From Pomacea canaliculata (taxonomy: Eukaryota; Mollusca; Gastropoda; Architaenioglossa; Ampullariidae): a stretch of DNA of 64,000 bases. A program made the position numbers and the translations under genes. The stretch lies in NCBI RefSeq assembly GCF_003073045.1, contig NC_037595.1:10594074-10658073 (forward strand). Reading direction: 5' to 3'. Under the pieces are notes generated by a model. It was not told the DNA's origin, did not search any database, and was given only the letters and a program-made list of their open reading frames with translations. This document shows positions 32,896 to 45,616 of this stretch, one piece after another (the stretch's first letter is position 1; each line of letters starts with the position of its first letter).

Positions 32896-34601
32896 GTTCA
32901 GTTGCGTCTGAAGATGTTTACAAACTTTGTCATCTTCCTCGTCCTCAGCAGCAGTAACACAGGCCAACCACATCGCGATTAAAGCTGACAACATCTCCCG
33001 CGCTTTCGCTTTCTTTCGTTTTAACTGGACAAACAGGCAGCAAATGAGATTTGGTGCAGAAATTCGATTACAACCCCGCTGCTATGGATCGTAATTGGTC
33101 ATTCTGTCGAGATATCGATATTTGTTTTTAATTATTTCAGGTTTGTAAGGTTGTTTCTTGAATGAGAGTATTGTCTCTGGGTTTGTAAGTTAGTATGTTA
33201 ATGTAATAGTTGTCAGATTTACCTATACTTACTGGTGTTTCTATGCTATTCATGACTTAAGAGCTTATCTATTTATCCACCTGTAAAATCATCTACACCT
33301 TGAGATAGGTCGATGACACCAGTAAAGTTAGTTTGTTTGCTCGTTCTTCTCCATGTGCAAATTTTCATTGAAACGATTTTTGCATGACTGACGATGACTC
33401 GGCAACGAGGCTGCTTACACCAAAGCTCTTTACACCGTTTGTGTACCCAAACCTCCACCCGCTATCAGTCTAAATCTGGGTCAGTGTTTGCAAAGGAATT
33501 AGGTCTGGGACATTCCGAGATAGCTTGGATAAAGGTGTCTCGGAAAACGAGTGGATGCATGACTTGCAATTTTGCAAACGTATAAAATAAAGTGCTAGCG
33601 TGCTATTGGTGGTCCACTCGTGGGTATATCCTTTCAAGCTATATACAGCAAAAAGGAATTCGGCTTATTCAGCAGGTGAGTGATTAACGATCATTAGCTA
33701 CCTGTCACCCTTCATTGATCTAGGCCAATCCAGAGAATGCGTTTCAAAAAAAGTTTTTAATCGCAATTATTTATTCTGTATATTTACTTAGCGATAGTAA
33801 CAGTAGTGGACTGTAACATCGGCATCACCAGGCATCCAGTTGTAGCTGCCATGGTTTCCAAACTATTCCTACGACGACGGCAGTCAGCGTTCTTGACAAC
33901 CTTGACAGTTAAAGGGTTAAGGGTACAGTCACTGACTAGCAATCCCGTAATCATTATGACATTTAGTGTTTACATCTTGTTTACACCCTCCATGTGATTT
34001 GTTATTTATGGTGACAGTTATCTATGCTGACATTATATCTTAGACCTTGACATTATCATCTGTTTTCACAGCAACAAGGGTCACGTGACGCTAAAAAAGA
34101 CATCGCAGTTTACAGATTGAGTATCAAGTGTTTATTTTTGTGGAAGGGGAGGACCAGTGTGTCTCAGGAGTAGAACAAGCACTGTACTGTAAACATGTTA
34201 AAAGAATACCAGAATGCAATATTTGTGCTGATAATTTGGAGCGATTAATTAGGCGCAGCTTAATGCCAGACATTATTTTCCGTAACCTGTATTAAATGAC
34301 CTTACTCTCTATCGAGATACAAGTCTACGAACATCACCATGCACAGAGAAATGTCAAACCCTCCGGTAATACTGAGGAACATGGATGAGCTTACGGTTAC
34401 CAATGACTACCGCCAATGAAAGAGCTCAAATGACACGCTAATTAGTACTCGTGGACATTCTTCATCTCGTGTATTCGCTTCTCTGTGTGCTTGGGGATGT
34501 TGATAAACTTGTTTCCCGTAAACAGAGAGGTAGTCAGCTTAGGAAGGCAAGACTGGAAAACATTGAGTGCAATAATTTACTTTCTTCTTCAGGCAGCGAC
34601 C

Positions 34602-37600
34602 ATGAAGGCAGTGTGTATTTACGACAAGGGCGGGCCAGAGGTCCTCAAATACGAAACCAATGCAGCAAACCTAAAGTGGGGGACACTCAGGTAAGATGAG
34701 AAATGAAACGACGAGCCGAAAACGAATTATTTGTTTAAATATTTACAGAGGACTATTTAAATGCTCCATAAAATAAAAAACGATCTTCAGCTGAAGTTTT
34801 CGATATAATTCTAAATTTAAATTAATTGGTGCCATTTATCATGTCGTCCATCTATCAATAAGCCTTAGTTTAAATTGTGTTTGTGTGGAGAGAGTGAGAC
34901 CATACCATATATGGAAAGCAGGTACACAAACAGTACTTCAGGTGTGCACTATCTTATCATCGGTGATTTAGAACTTCGCCGGGCCTGGTCCTCTACAAAC
35001 AAACCGCAGTAGTCAAACAAGCCCTAAAGACAAACATGGTGACTGGTTTACACCAAGAAGAAACCAAGATAAACACTCAATCAATTTCAGATATAAAAGA
35101 ATGATTGATTGCAAACACGCGCACATTGTAGATAACAAGATTCACCTGCTTTTACGGGAGGCCTTGAGTCTAAAGGAGCACATGCCGAAAGAAAAAAAAA
35201 AAAATTTTCACATGATTGCAGTTTTATGTTGTTTTCTTGATCGTGTTTCTAAACTCGTGTCTTTGGGATTTTGTAAATTATCATTTTGTGAATATTTTTG
35301 CAGGTTTTGTTTCTTTGATTACTTTTGTTGGCTAGTTTGTTTTTGTTTTGTTTTTTGGGTTGTTGTTTTCTTTTTTTTTTTTTTGGGGGGGGGGGTTATT
35401 TGGCATTTTATTTTTTTTTTTTTTGACTGCTGTATTTTTGTTTTGTTCCTTTGAGATTTTGTTTAATGTTTCTCCTCACGTAACCCCTGCAATGGATGAA
35501 TCAAAAAGTTTTTATTGTGCTTTCACACGCGAGTAAGCCGCAAGTGTGTGTGTGTGTGTGTGTTCACACCAGGCTAAACTGTCAGTGATTGTGTGTTCAC
35601 ATCAAGGTAAGCTGTAAGTGATGGTATGTTCACACCAGGTTTTGTTCAAGTCGTCAGCTGCAGGCATCAACCCAGTGGACGTGCTGATGAGGCAAGGCAT
35701 GTTTCTGGACAACGCAGTGTTTCCCTACATCCTCGGGTGGGACGCTGCTGGGGTTGTGGAGGCTGTAGGCAAGAGCGTGAAGAGGTTCAAGGTAAAATTC
35801 ACTCCTGTGTGTGTATGTGTATGTGTATACCTTATCCCTTCATTCACTCCACCACATCCACTCCCCTTGCCATTCGCGGTCCTCTTCCATCTACTCACGA
35901 AATGCTGGTTTGTCCTTCTTGTTACACTTCTGCCTCTGTGTCCCGCTGTCCAGAAAGGTGACCGGGTGTACTGTGCTGGCAATGTGTCCGGAGGGTATGC
36001 GGAGTACGTGGTGTCGGAGGAGCGCCAGACTGGACATCTCGGGGACAAGCTGACCTTTGCTCAGGGCGCCTCCGTGGGGGTCCCCTACTATACAGCTTAC
36101 AATGCAATAGTCTTCAAGTAAGTTGTGAGTGGACACTGGACAGTGGCACATCTTTACAGGTCGATTGATTGCTGAATAGTGCGGCGAGCTTTAGCTTTGA
36201 TTGGGGTATCTCACTATTTAAAAAAAAAATCATCAACGTCATCATCACCATCGTCGTCGTCGCGTCAGTTCGATGTATTTACTAAAGCCCTATCATAGTC
36301 TTCACGTGGGGAGCTCCGTAATTTGGGAAATACCTTTTCGCAAGTCATATGCACATGAGATTAAAAGTCTGTTTGTTTGTTTCATTTTTCTGAAGGGCTC
36401 ATGCCAAAAAAGGTGAAACAGTGCTTATTCACGGAGCAAGTGGAGCTGTAAGTGTCTGAAAAACATGCGCGAAAAAAAAAAGTCCACATTTTTCTCCTTT
36501 TCTCTCTTACTTCCCTTTCTTTCTTAAATCTACTCATGAAGAGCATCCCTACCCTACCCCCACTCCTTTTTTTTCACACACACACAGAACGAACAGAGTG
36601 AGTCTATCACACACATACGCAACAAATCATCTGATTGTTTAGTTGAGCAATGCATGTGGAACTTCATTCAAATTTCATTTGTTTCAAAATTTCTTCTTAT
36701 TCTGAGAACTGAGAGAAATCACTTGCTACTTTGGACAGGTGGGACTTGCCGCAGTGCAGCAATGCAAGTCCATGGGGCTGCGAGTGCTGGGGACCGCAGG
36801 AACCCCGAAGGGTCTGGACCTGGTCAAGCGCTGCGGCGCCGAGGCCGTGTTTAACCACCGAGAGAAGGGCTACGCAGAAAAAATCAAGGTAAAAACATAT
36901 GGTGATAACATATTGCAGTATTCATTATGTGATGTCATCAGACTTCCGAAGAAAGTCATCGAATAAATGCAGGAATAAATAGAAGTGGATAAGGGATGAA
37001 TGAGCAAATGTGTGAAGGTGTGAAAAACAACAACTCGCCCCCTACCGCCCGCAAAAAAATAACAATAAATGGTGGAATGATTCACATTTGAAGGTAACAC
37101 AAAGATTTTGTTTAATTATTAAAATGCAAAGCATTTTCACGAATTATTTATTGCAGTGGGAAGAGGCGCAGCGGCTGAAAGAATAGTTTTTCAGCTCTTG
37201 CTGATAAATCTGTATACATTCCAGAGCCCTTTTCAAAAGATGTTTGTGTGTGTGTGTGTGTTGCAGGAAGCTACAAAAACAAGCGGGTTGAACATCATCC
37301 TTGAAATGAATGGCGGACTCAATCTACAGCTCGACCTGGAGCTCATTTCACTCAGGGGTCGCATTGCGGTAAGTACAAGTACTTTGTTCATATTCTCACT
37401 CCACACACTCTGTTGTAGAGGGTCGGTGTGTACACAAACCAGCTCCTACTGCAAGATGGGAGGTCAGGGGGATAGTGGGAAAGACCGGGCTATGTTGTGG
37501 GTAAGGCAAGGTGGGGGCTTACCCTTTGACCTTCACTTCTGACGACGCTTCACTATTTATATGATTGCTCTTTGACCTGATACAGTGATGCAGATAATGC

Positions 37601-38556
37601 CAACGTACACTTACTGTAAACATTCAGACATGGTTGCAGAAAAACTAATTGCTTGACCGACCGCAGGGGCATCTGATTTAAAGTGTTTGCTTTACCGCCA
37701 ACTTGGATCGTTTCCATAGCAACCTATTGCGTCACGTGTCAAAAACCATTTTTTCAATCAATGGCAAATCAAATGATATCAAAACAATATCTTGTAAATC
37801 TCAGATTTGTAATTTTCGAGCCGTGACTGACAGACTTTGATAAAAGCTGCGTTTTTAATGTAAGATATTTGTAGTTGATTATCTTTTATTAATTCACTTC
37901 ATTGCTGGCTGTCTCCAGGTGATTGGAACAAGACAAGAGGCCACCATCAACCCTGAGTTGTTCCTAGCAAAGGAACCCATCGTTCTTGGTGTGAGCTTGC
38001 CTCACTCCACCAAAGTAAGAAAATTAATTTAAGTCTCACGAATATATATATATGCTCTTTTTCTCTCTGTTCTTTGCCTCTTTCTTTCTTTCATATGAAC
38101 TTAATTATATAAATTTATTTTACAAAATATTTATTTAACATAAAGAAATTGGCACTCTTGTAGAATTTTATTTATTTATTATCTTTTGCTCTTTCTTCTT
38201 TGTCTCTTTCTGTGAACACACTATATATGCTCTCTGATAAACACTTTGTGATCTCGCCTGACTCTTTTCATGGAATGTCTCACTCCCTGCGACCATCTCT
38301 CTTTACTTTAGCCATCCAGTCAGCCAGTTAGTCAGCCATGTAGTCTAGTCCGGAAACGTGCTACTTTTATATCCTTCGCCTCTTTTTTCAGGAAGAATGG
38401 GAGGAAATGACTGCGGCCATAGAGGCGGGTATCAAGAGCGGGTGGGTGCAGCCTGTCGTGGCGCGCGAGTACCCGTTAGCTGAGGCCAAGCAAGCACAGC
38501 TCGACATCATGGACAGCTCCATGGGGGCATCCGGGAACCTCGTTCTGAAGATCTAG
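34602..38556 (+). CDS. CRYZ: Zeta-crystallin-like NADPH:quinone oxidoreductase, copy 1, with one base missing in exon 1
   Basis: Medium-chain reductase of the zeta-crystallin type, predicted cytosolic, reducing quinones with NADPH and lacking catalytic zinc. Exons: 34602-34690, 35639-35791, 35954-36117, 36396-36447, 36739-36888, 37267-37368, 37919-38014, 38392-38556. Motifs: MKAVCIYDKGGPEVLKYET at the start, GINPVDVLMRQG, GDRVYCAG with GGYAEY, GASVGVPYYTAYNA, the intact NADPH loop HGASGAVGLAA, VFNHREKGY, and a C-terminal SGNLVLKI. Exon 1 totals 89 nt where the paralog has 90. The start frame reads ETNAANLKWGTLR, but the frame that splices to exon 2 reads SKPKVGDTQ, so one base is missing between ETN and PKVGDTQ. 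With it, the protein would be 323 aa. This is either an inactivating change or a consensus error; exons 2-8 are intact. AATAAA at 38739. An acceptor at 34592 leaves a 9-nt leader before ATG. Confidence 0.9.
35557..35640 (+). repeat. Triplicated splice-acceptor unit before exon 2
   Basis: Three imperfect tandem copies of a roughly 33-38-base unit, each containing TGTTCACACCAG or TGTTCACATCAAG, end at exon 2 of reductase copy 1. Each offers an AG acceptor (35572, 35606, 35638); only the last joins the conserved VLFKSSA frame. Copies 1 and 2 also carry GTAAGC/GTAAGTG-like donors. Confidence 0.7.
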
Positions 38557-38828
38557 TGATCGAGGTTTGAAAGAACTGTGATAGTGATATCAGCACAGCA
38601 GGCCATCTGAGATGTGGATGCTGTGCATGCGAGTTATTGTTCAAGCAGTGGACCCGGCTGGACTAAAAATCTGAGATGATGGTAGATAGATAATAAGGCG
38701 CACAAAATAGCAGCCCGAACAAACGGTTACGATGAACAAATAAATTAGTATTGACTTTATTTGATGATTCCAGATGTGAACAAAAATGCTAAAGGAACTA
38801 AAACTTCTTGATTCGATGACTAAATGTG

Positions 38829-39030
38829 TCTTTTTTTTTTTCTTTTATGTGCTTGATTACAATGATTCTTATCACTCTGTGTGTGAGTGTGTGTGTGTTT
38901 TTTTTTGTTTGTTTATTTGTTTGTTTCTGCTTATTTTGTTTTTTGTTTATTTTGTTTTTTTTTCTGTTTTGTTATTTTTTTGTTTATTTTGTTTTTTTGT
39001 TTTGTTTTTTGTCTTGTTTTTTTTTTCTTG
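38829..39030. repeat. T-rich, T/G low-complexity tract
   Basis: Long T runs interspersed with G (TTTGTTT motifs) and ending in GCGCGCGCG. It produces open frames of repeated Phe, Leu and Cys that are not genes. Confidence 0.85.
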
Positions 39031-39224
39031 CTATTTGCGCGCGCGCGTTCTGTGAACCCTTTTCGACTTACTCCAGCCCTGTCCTGACCAGAGTTCATGT
39101 GTCTGTATTTACTTGGTGTGTGAGTATGTGTCTGTTGTAGACGTGTGCATGTCTGGTATATGTGAATATCCTTGCATGGATGTTGTTTATTCTATTTAAT
39201 ACCTCATTTCAAGCGCTCTGAGCA

Positions 39225-39490
39225 TCTTGTTAGCACTTATAGACTCCTCCATCACCCCACCAACAACGTTTCGTAAAAGACTGAAGACCCATCTGTTTCT
39301 TTCAAACCAGTCTTAAACAACCTCGAAACACTTCTGTCTATCTTTTTTACTTTCCTGGTGTTTTATATATTTGTTCGCTTTACTTTTTCTTCTTTTGATT
39401 TTTGCTGCGCAATGAGCATTCTTCTGAATGGATACCTGCGCATTACAAATCGACATTTAATCGACATTTAATCGACATCATCATCTAAAC
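39225..39490 (+). mobile_element. 3' end of a CR1/L2-like LINE
   Basis: The frame at 39268-39315 reads FRKRLKTHLFLSNQS followed by a stop, matching the usual C-terminus of CR1/L2/Jockey-type reverse-transcriptase ORFs. A short 3' UTR follows, with GCGCAATGAGCATTC and GCGCATTACAAATC and then two to three tandem GACATTTAATC units, typical of LINE 3' ends with short tail repeats. Heavily 5' truncated. Confidence 0.62.
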
Positions 39491-41029
39491 ATGGTCGACA
39501 GAGTCGTCACCCCTGACTTTGCAGATGATCTGTGAGGGCGACAACTCACACTGTATAGTCGTTGTTGTAATCTGTGCTGAAGAAAGTTTTCTTTCCCCAC
39601 TCTACAGAAGAAACCAATCCTTTCTCAGACTATAACTAAACTCAAGATAGACAAATGAACTCTAACCCCGGATCGTAACGTGGTGGTCGTGGCTGAGCGA
39701 GTGGGTGTAACAGGTTGGTAATGACTCCTTCCAGTGTTGATACATTTCTTTGTACCACGTCTCCACCAAGCAAAGAGACGTTAACTTTCTTGATCTTTGA
39801 CCCCGACAGGGGGCTGGCCTCATAACTGGAGACAAACTTCACCGACATACACAGTGTCACACCCACAAGGCGTGATCCCACTTCCCCTTCGAGTGACAGT
39901 CCTTTCGCTATCTGTCGCCAGCACGATCTCCTCCTCTCATGTCTTTGCTAGGTGTTGCCATGGTAAACATGGGGGATCACGAATTGTGATATACGACCCC
40001 ACAGGGCATCCGTTGTTTGAAAGCAGCCCACGTGAGTGACAGTTGTACCTGTGGCGGCCGGACGCGACATCGACACCCATACAGGTAACCGTTGCCGCAG
40101 TTTTCTCACGCATTGTTGCTATAGTGATTGGAGGATTTGAACCAAAAGTTTCTGTCATTTACACAAACTACCGAGTTGTGCGTAGCCTGGTGTTTCTGGT
40201 GTGTGACATGAACTACATGCATCTGTGACGTGCTGTCCTCTATACAGGCCTGGGACAAAGGGTCGCGGCCGTCGTGATTACGGTAGGTACGGGTCGCCAT
40301 TGCTCTACCGCCCTACACGGCGGTGTTTTTAGACCCTCTACACTTGGGTTTCTCTCCATGAGATAAAGAAATTGATATGTGGACATCTTGAGTGTCCTAT
40401 GAGATGTCAGATTGTACTTAGCATAATACGTCACACGGACCGTTATTAATATATTAATTGCCATCCACATATTTTAACATACATGCATCACATATGCACA
40501 CATATATATGCATATACTCAATCTCTATACCTTCCTCTCTTCTTTTACGCACACACTTCGAGCGAGAACTTACTCACCAATCGCATCTCTTTCCGACTCA
40601 CATTCTTCCGGATCATACGAACAAGAGAAGGAAATTTGACCCCTTGCTGGGTCAGGAATGCTCATAAGGCTAAAATTAAACTGGGGTAGACGTCTCCCTC
40701 TGTAACCTGAATTCAGACTGGAGTTGGGCTAAAGAACCTCTCGCCACTACTTCACTCTTGTTTACCTAACAGCAGTGCGTGTACTTTCTCCTCTCAGCCA
40801 GCTTGGAAGTGTCGAGTGTGCTCCAGCCGTGTGACCCCTCGACCCCAGAATATAACGTCCGCTGATAAACTATACTCACAACACCTGCAAGGGCTCTCGT
40901 TGTGTTCCCCGTGTACAAGTAGCGACCTTCCAGTTTAGAACATGACTTAACCGTCACGTGACGTCGTCTTCCTCCTCCTACCATTGATGACGTCACTCTA
41001 TTTCTAACCCTGTCATCGTATCAACCACG

Positions 41030-41214
41030 AACTTGTATTACTGGACTGCTGGCAGACGATTTTTTTCTAGTTAAGTTTTAAAACGAGTCATTAGACGACA
41101 AAGCTTCCGGTTTAGTCACATTGTTTAGGCTCGCCGAGACTAACAGGGAATCACTTTGCAAGAGGCTGAGCGTTGGTCTTGGCAGACAGACAGCTAGCAA
41201 TCCACCTAGACACG
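41030..41214 (-). repeat. Dyad-rich dispersed repeat, copy 3 (inverted)
   Basis: Reverse-orientation copy of the repeat at 9308-9485 and 32700-32895. TGGACTGCTGGCAGACGAT marks its plus-strand left end, and CTCGCCGAGACTAACAG and TTGGTCTTGGCAGACAGA are the inner dyad arms. It lies about 750 bp upstream of the second reductase's ATG exon. Confidence 0.75.
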
Positions 41215-41936
41215 TCCTTGGTATCAACGGCCACGCATGCGCAGTCGTGCGTGCGTCACCAAACGGGTAATGGAGGACAAAGGCTGGGTAGGGGTGCGGG
41301 ATAAGGGAAGATAATTTATTAGGTGCGGGTGACGTGCCCACCGATGACTGACGACCACGTGAGTGTACAAAGCAGTTCACTACGCAGACTACACACAAGT
41401 CGAAAGTGCTTTCTAACAACTGTGAGTAACAGAGACTCGCCTGTCTTTCCCTCGCTTATCGGTGTTGTCACCTTGACAGAGATAATTAGTTTAACTGTTG
41501 CTTGTCAAAACAAAATGTGATTTTTCTTGGCTCAACAAGGATGTTGTTCGAGATAAGAGAGGCAAAGGATCGCAGGTTGAATTATCACGAGCACATTTTC
41601 TCGTTGGTTTTCTCATTCGAAAGCTCAGAGTAAAGAAAAACAAAGAGATTGGAGCATTGAGGTGAGTCTCTATTCCAAAAGTGTGATATTTTGAGATTGT
41701 ACACAAGCTTCAGAATCCGTAAACATTGAAAACTATTTACCAATCGTCCTTATTTAGAATCTTTTGACTAACATATACTTACCTAGTCACTACACTAAAG
41801 ATGGTTGATGGTTGAAATCACACAGCATGCGGGACAAACCTAGCAGACTAACCACAGACTTTGTGATTTACAAATAACTTTTTTAATAACACTGATACGA
41901 CTGGATGCTCACATTTCCAGGTCGATGTGATTCACG

Positions 41937-44900
41937 ATGAAGGCGGTCAGGATTCATAAATTTGGAGGTCCAGAAGTCCTGCAGTATGAGGTGAACGTGC
42001 CCCTGCCGACCCTTGGTGACACGCAAGTAAACTATTATTTATTTTGTTAAGTTTATAGCCAAGTAGTTTGGTTAATTAACTCAATTAAAGACTCACAGTT
42101 CCTTATTGTCTGGACATAATGTCCTAGTATTGTAATGCCACTGTGAGGGAGACAAGTTAACAAAGGCAGGTTAGCAAGTGTGTTAGGCAATTTAGTTGAT
42201 AATATACTGTTAGTCAACAGTCTGCAAGACATGCTAGTAACAGTATATTCCAGAATGTGTATATTAACACCTTAACACCCAGCTGGCTGCTAGACCTAGA
42301 TAAACAGCAAGTTGTTGACATCAATACATCCAGTCTCAGGGATTTGCTTGACTTGAGAGGTGATGGGGAGGACACTTCAAGCTAACATTTATTGTAGGGC
42401 GATGCTGCATTACTGAGTACATTATATATGTGCCTCCCAGTCTATGAGCAGGTGTAAATGACTTGTAAGACACCTGTCCGATTTTCTGACAAATTTAAGC
42501 ACCTCGAACTTGGTGTGTGTGTGCAGGTGCTGATCAGAACGTCAGCAGCATGCGTCAGCCCAGTGGACGTCATGACCGTCAGCGGCAAATTTCTCGTGAA
42601 GCCCAAATTGCCATGGATACCGGGAACTGACGCCGCTGGGATTGTGGAGGCCGTTGGGTCACAGGTCATGAAGTTCAAGGTGAGCTGTGCAGCACACTTA
42701 TTTGAATATTGTATGATACCCTGTCTTGGCACGCTGAATAAATATGTCCTCGCGCCTTTTCACAGCTGTCTAGAACTCAAAGGAAATAAAACCAAACAAA
42801 AATGTTGATGATTTTCTAAATTTTCAATTTTCATCCTCCAGGTCGGAGACCGGGTATTTTGTGCTGGTGCCAAGTCCGGAGCATATGCAGAAATGGTTGT
42901 TGCTGAAGAATACCAAACCGGTTTCCTGGGACAGGATATGTCTTTCAATGAGGGAGCTGCCATCGGGGTGCCCTACTGCACCGCTTATAGGGCCGTCTTA
43001 CAGAAGTGAGTGCCAGTCTTGCTAACATTGTCGGCACCTGTAGAAGAAATTTTCCTTTGTTAATGTAAGCATTAGACAAAATCTGCTGTGCAAGAAGGAG
43101 GGAAAGATCTAATGCGACTCAGGTAAGGATGGTTTTTATGGAGACAAAGAGACTGGTTAAAACGATACAACCGAGCATTAGATGAAGGGAATGGAAGCTC
43201 CTAGAGATGCACATTGTAATGCTATGGTGTTTATATGTTGTGTAAACAGAGCCAAGGCGAGAGCTGGAGAGACTGTTCTCATCCCTCACGTAGCCAGCAG
43301 CGCGGTGAGTTTCTCATGGAACAAGGCGGGTGTTCAGTTAACCATAGGACTTGGGTCGACAGACATTCTTATCACTGTTACCATAAAATTTCTTTACTAC
43401 CAAATGAAAGCAGGGGCAAATCGCAACATTTGACACAAGTTTGAAGTAAAATGTAAAATGAATCCTGCACTTGAAGGTTTTAGGGTTTTTTTTTGTTTCC
43501 TTCCTTGCCTTAGCTTCTCTTCTTTCTCTTTCCATCTCTAAAATTTCGCTCAATTTTTCTTCCAGCAGTTTATGGCTATAATTATTCAGAATTATCACAA
43601 AGGCTAGACATTCCTGCTTACGTGTCCTTATGAAAGCAGGGCAAGGTACACTTTCATACATTCGCTAATGACAGTTGTGACATCAGTAAGTAGATACCCT
43701 GGGTATGTTGCTGCGCTAGTAAACAAACGTGTTTTTTCTACCTGAGCGTTAATCTATCTGGCAATCAAAAGCCAACTTCTAGGAAATATCTTTGAAAGGA
43801 CGAGAACGAGAGAGCACGAAAGCAGATTGTAGTTGTAGACGTTTTCAGAACCAGCGGACACGTGACTGTAGGATCAGAAAGATTACATAACAGGGAAGTG
43901 TAATGGTGTGAGTGGCTCAGTACAATGCTCACCTCAACAGGTGGGCCTGGCAGCCATGCAAATCTGTAAGTCTCTTGGTCTGAAGATACTGGTCACTGCT
44001 GGAACAGAGACTGGCCTGGCACTGGCCAAGCAGCACGGCGCTGACGTGGCGGTCAACCACCGAGAGAAAGGATACGAGGACATCATCTTAGTGAGTATTA
44101 TCTTTATTGTGGGTATCCTTATTGACAGATGCTCAGTATTGTTCGTATCTTTATTGACAGATGCTCAGTATTGTGGGTATCTTCATCGATAGATACTCAT
44201 TGCAAAAATGGCGTCGCTGTTACTCTTTCTAGTGCGTCTTCACTGGCAGATTCCTTTGTTAAAATGTGATGGTGCTACTAGTAACCTTTCTTACAGATGA
44301 TAGAAGACAACATGCAGTTTTCAAGTCAAGCACTATGTTAATGTTTATTCACTTGCTGACAAGTAGTAGCTTCATAGTAGCTTCAATGCCGCCCAGCTTG
44401 GGGAGATAACCGTGTAATAAAATTATCGGCCCATGGTTTATAGAGTTTTAGACTTTGGGTGAGACAGATGTTTCTGTATTTGCTGCAGGATGAAACAGAC
44501 GGCACAGGCCCCGACATCATTCTGGAAATGGCCGGACAAAGCAACCTCCAGCGGGACCTTCAGCTTCTCTCTGTTGGAGGGCGAATAATGGTCAGTCTTA
44601 CTGCCGTGTGATGTGACAAGCACACCCTTTGGTAATTACTTGGGTGGATAAGCATACAGATGTGTCTGAACGTGCATACTGGCAATCCAGATGTGTCTGC
44701 GTGCGCGTGTTTGCATATCTGAGTGCATATTCTCCTTCAGAATTGTTATGCACATCGTTTCGACAAATTATATTTCATCGACAGAAGAAACAAACTACTT
44801 TTGTGAACATATATGTCACCTGAGTTAATGTGTGTTTGTCAATGCAGATAATTGGAGGAGGTGGCGAGACGAAGGTTTGCCCGACCACCTTCATGGTAAA

Positions 44901-45616
44901 GGAGGCAACTGTGAAAGGTGTCACACTGTCACATGCTACAGACGTGAGTTCTTTCCCCTCTTTTTGTTTAAAAAACAAACATCACCGGTCTTCACTTTGT
45001 TATCACACTCCCCTTCCCCTAGACACACAGAGACCAAACCATGTAAACCTTTTGCTGACACCACTCTTACAAATTCAGGCTGACGGCAGGTATTAAACTA
45101 TTAAACACACACAAATATTCTTGTTCAACCAGAACTCACACCACCAAGTCTTACAGATAACAACGAAGGTGTATCTTCCTTAATACACTCATACCTTGAG
45201 TTTTTATAAGCAGGGAATATCCTAAAGTGAAGTGACGATGTTTCAAAGCTGTCCGGTAAATACATCTACACAAAGAAATAGCAAAATTTTATTCACCTGT
45301 TCAGCATCATGTATGGTTGTCTCAATTTTTTTTTTAATTTTTTTCTTTTTTTTTTCTTTGTCTCTCTCAAAATATCTCCTGATCCCAAACTACATCACTT
45401 TGTCTCACTATTTACTTTTTCATTTCTCTGTTGCAGGATGAATGGACCGAGATTACTGCAGGCTTAGAAGCAGGTGTCCAGTACAAGTGGGTGAAGCCTG
45501 TGGTGGACAAGACCTACCCCTTGTACCAGGTGGCCGTGGCTCACGAGGACATCATTGTCAACACCAGCGGGGGCTTGGGGAACCTGGTGCTGGAGATACA
45601 GGATCCGATGGTGTGA
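41937..45616 (+). CDS. CRYZ: Zeta-crystallin-like quinone oxidoreductase, copy 2, 329 aa, intact with altered NADPH loop
   Basis: Tandem paralog with the same eight-exon structure: 41937-42026, 42527-42679, 42842-43005, 43250-43304, 43941-44090, 44489-44590, 44848-44943, 45437-45616; 990 nt, no disruption. The start is MKAVRIHKFGGPEVLQYE; the ATG at 41924 is followed directly by a stop, so 41937 is the sensible start. An acceptor at 41920 implies an upstream non-coding exon. Family motifs kept: CVSPVDVM, PGTDAAGIVEAVG, GDRVFCAG with GAYAEM, GAAIGVPYCTAYRA, TAGTETGLALAKQHGA, VNHREKGYED, GNLVLEI. In place of the NADPH-binding HGASGGVGLA loop it reads PHVASSAVGLA, losing three of four glycines and gaining one residue (exon 4 is 55 nt against 52). 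Cofactor binding may be changed. AATAAA at 46609 would give a 3' UTR of about 1 kb. Confidence 0.94.

Larger units (their letters stand above)
30018..34601. other. 3' UTR of the YccV-domain gene and intergenic DNA before the first reductase
   Basis: AT-rich 3'-flanking sequence runs to about 32040, with AATAAA-like signals at 30590 and about 32024. It includes a strong hairpin at 31925-32011 and one copy of the dyad-rich repeat at 32700-32895. The acceptor AG at 34591-34592, nine bases before the reductase ATG, implies at least one upstream non-coding exon within 33-34.5 kb, not located. No other gene recognised. Confidence 0.55.
38557..41936. other. Spacer between the two reductase genes
   Basis: Contains the 3' UTR of copy 1 (AATAAA at 38739), T/G-rich low-complexity DNA, a LINE 3' end, a dispersed repeat in reverse orientation, and the promoter region of copy 2. 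Possible donors of a non-coding first exon for copy 2 are GT at 41422 and 41662, to pair with the acceptor at 41920. Segment 39640-41030 shows no gene or repeat I can name with confidence. Confidence 0.55.

Noticed and set aside
34451-34699. Frame encoding MDILHLVYSL... through exon 1 of reductase copy 1 that splices in frame to exon 2
   Set aside because: It matches no part of the family until the last nine residues; the conserved MKAVCIYDKGGPEVL start is in the other frame, so a one-base loss explains the region better than an alternative N-terminus.
35573-35606. 34-nt microexon between the duplicated acceptors that would restore the length of reductase copy 1 to a multiple of three
   Set aside because: Read from exon 1 it meets a TGA after five codons, so it cannot rescue the protein.
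38786-39140. Open frames rich in Phe, Leu and Cys resembling membrane proteins
   Set aside because: They come from T/G low-complexity sequence with no splice context or conserved motif.
39642-39881. 79-codon minus-strand frame and a possible tRNA-like A-box (GTGGCTGAGCGAGTGG) near 39690
   Set aside because: No B-box at the right distance and no family resemblance; too weak to call a SINE or gene.
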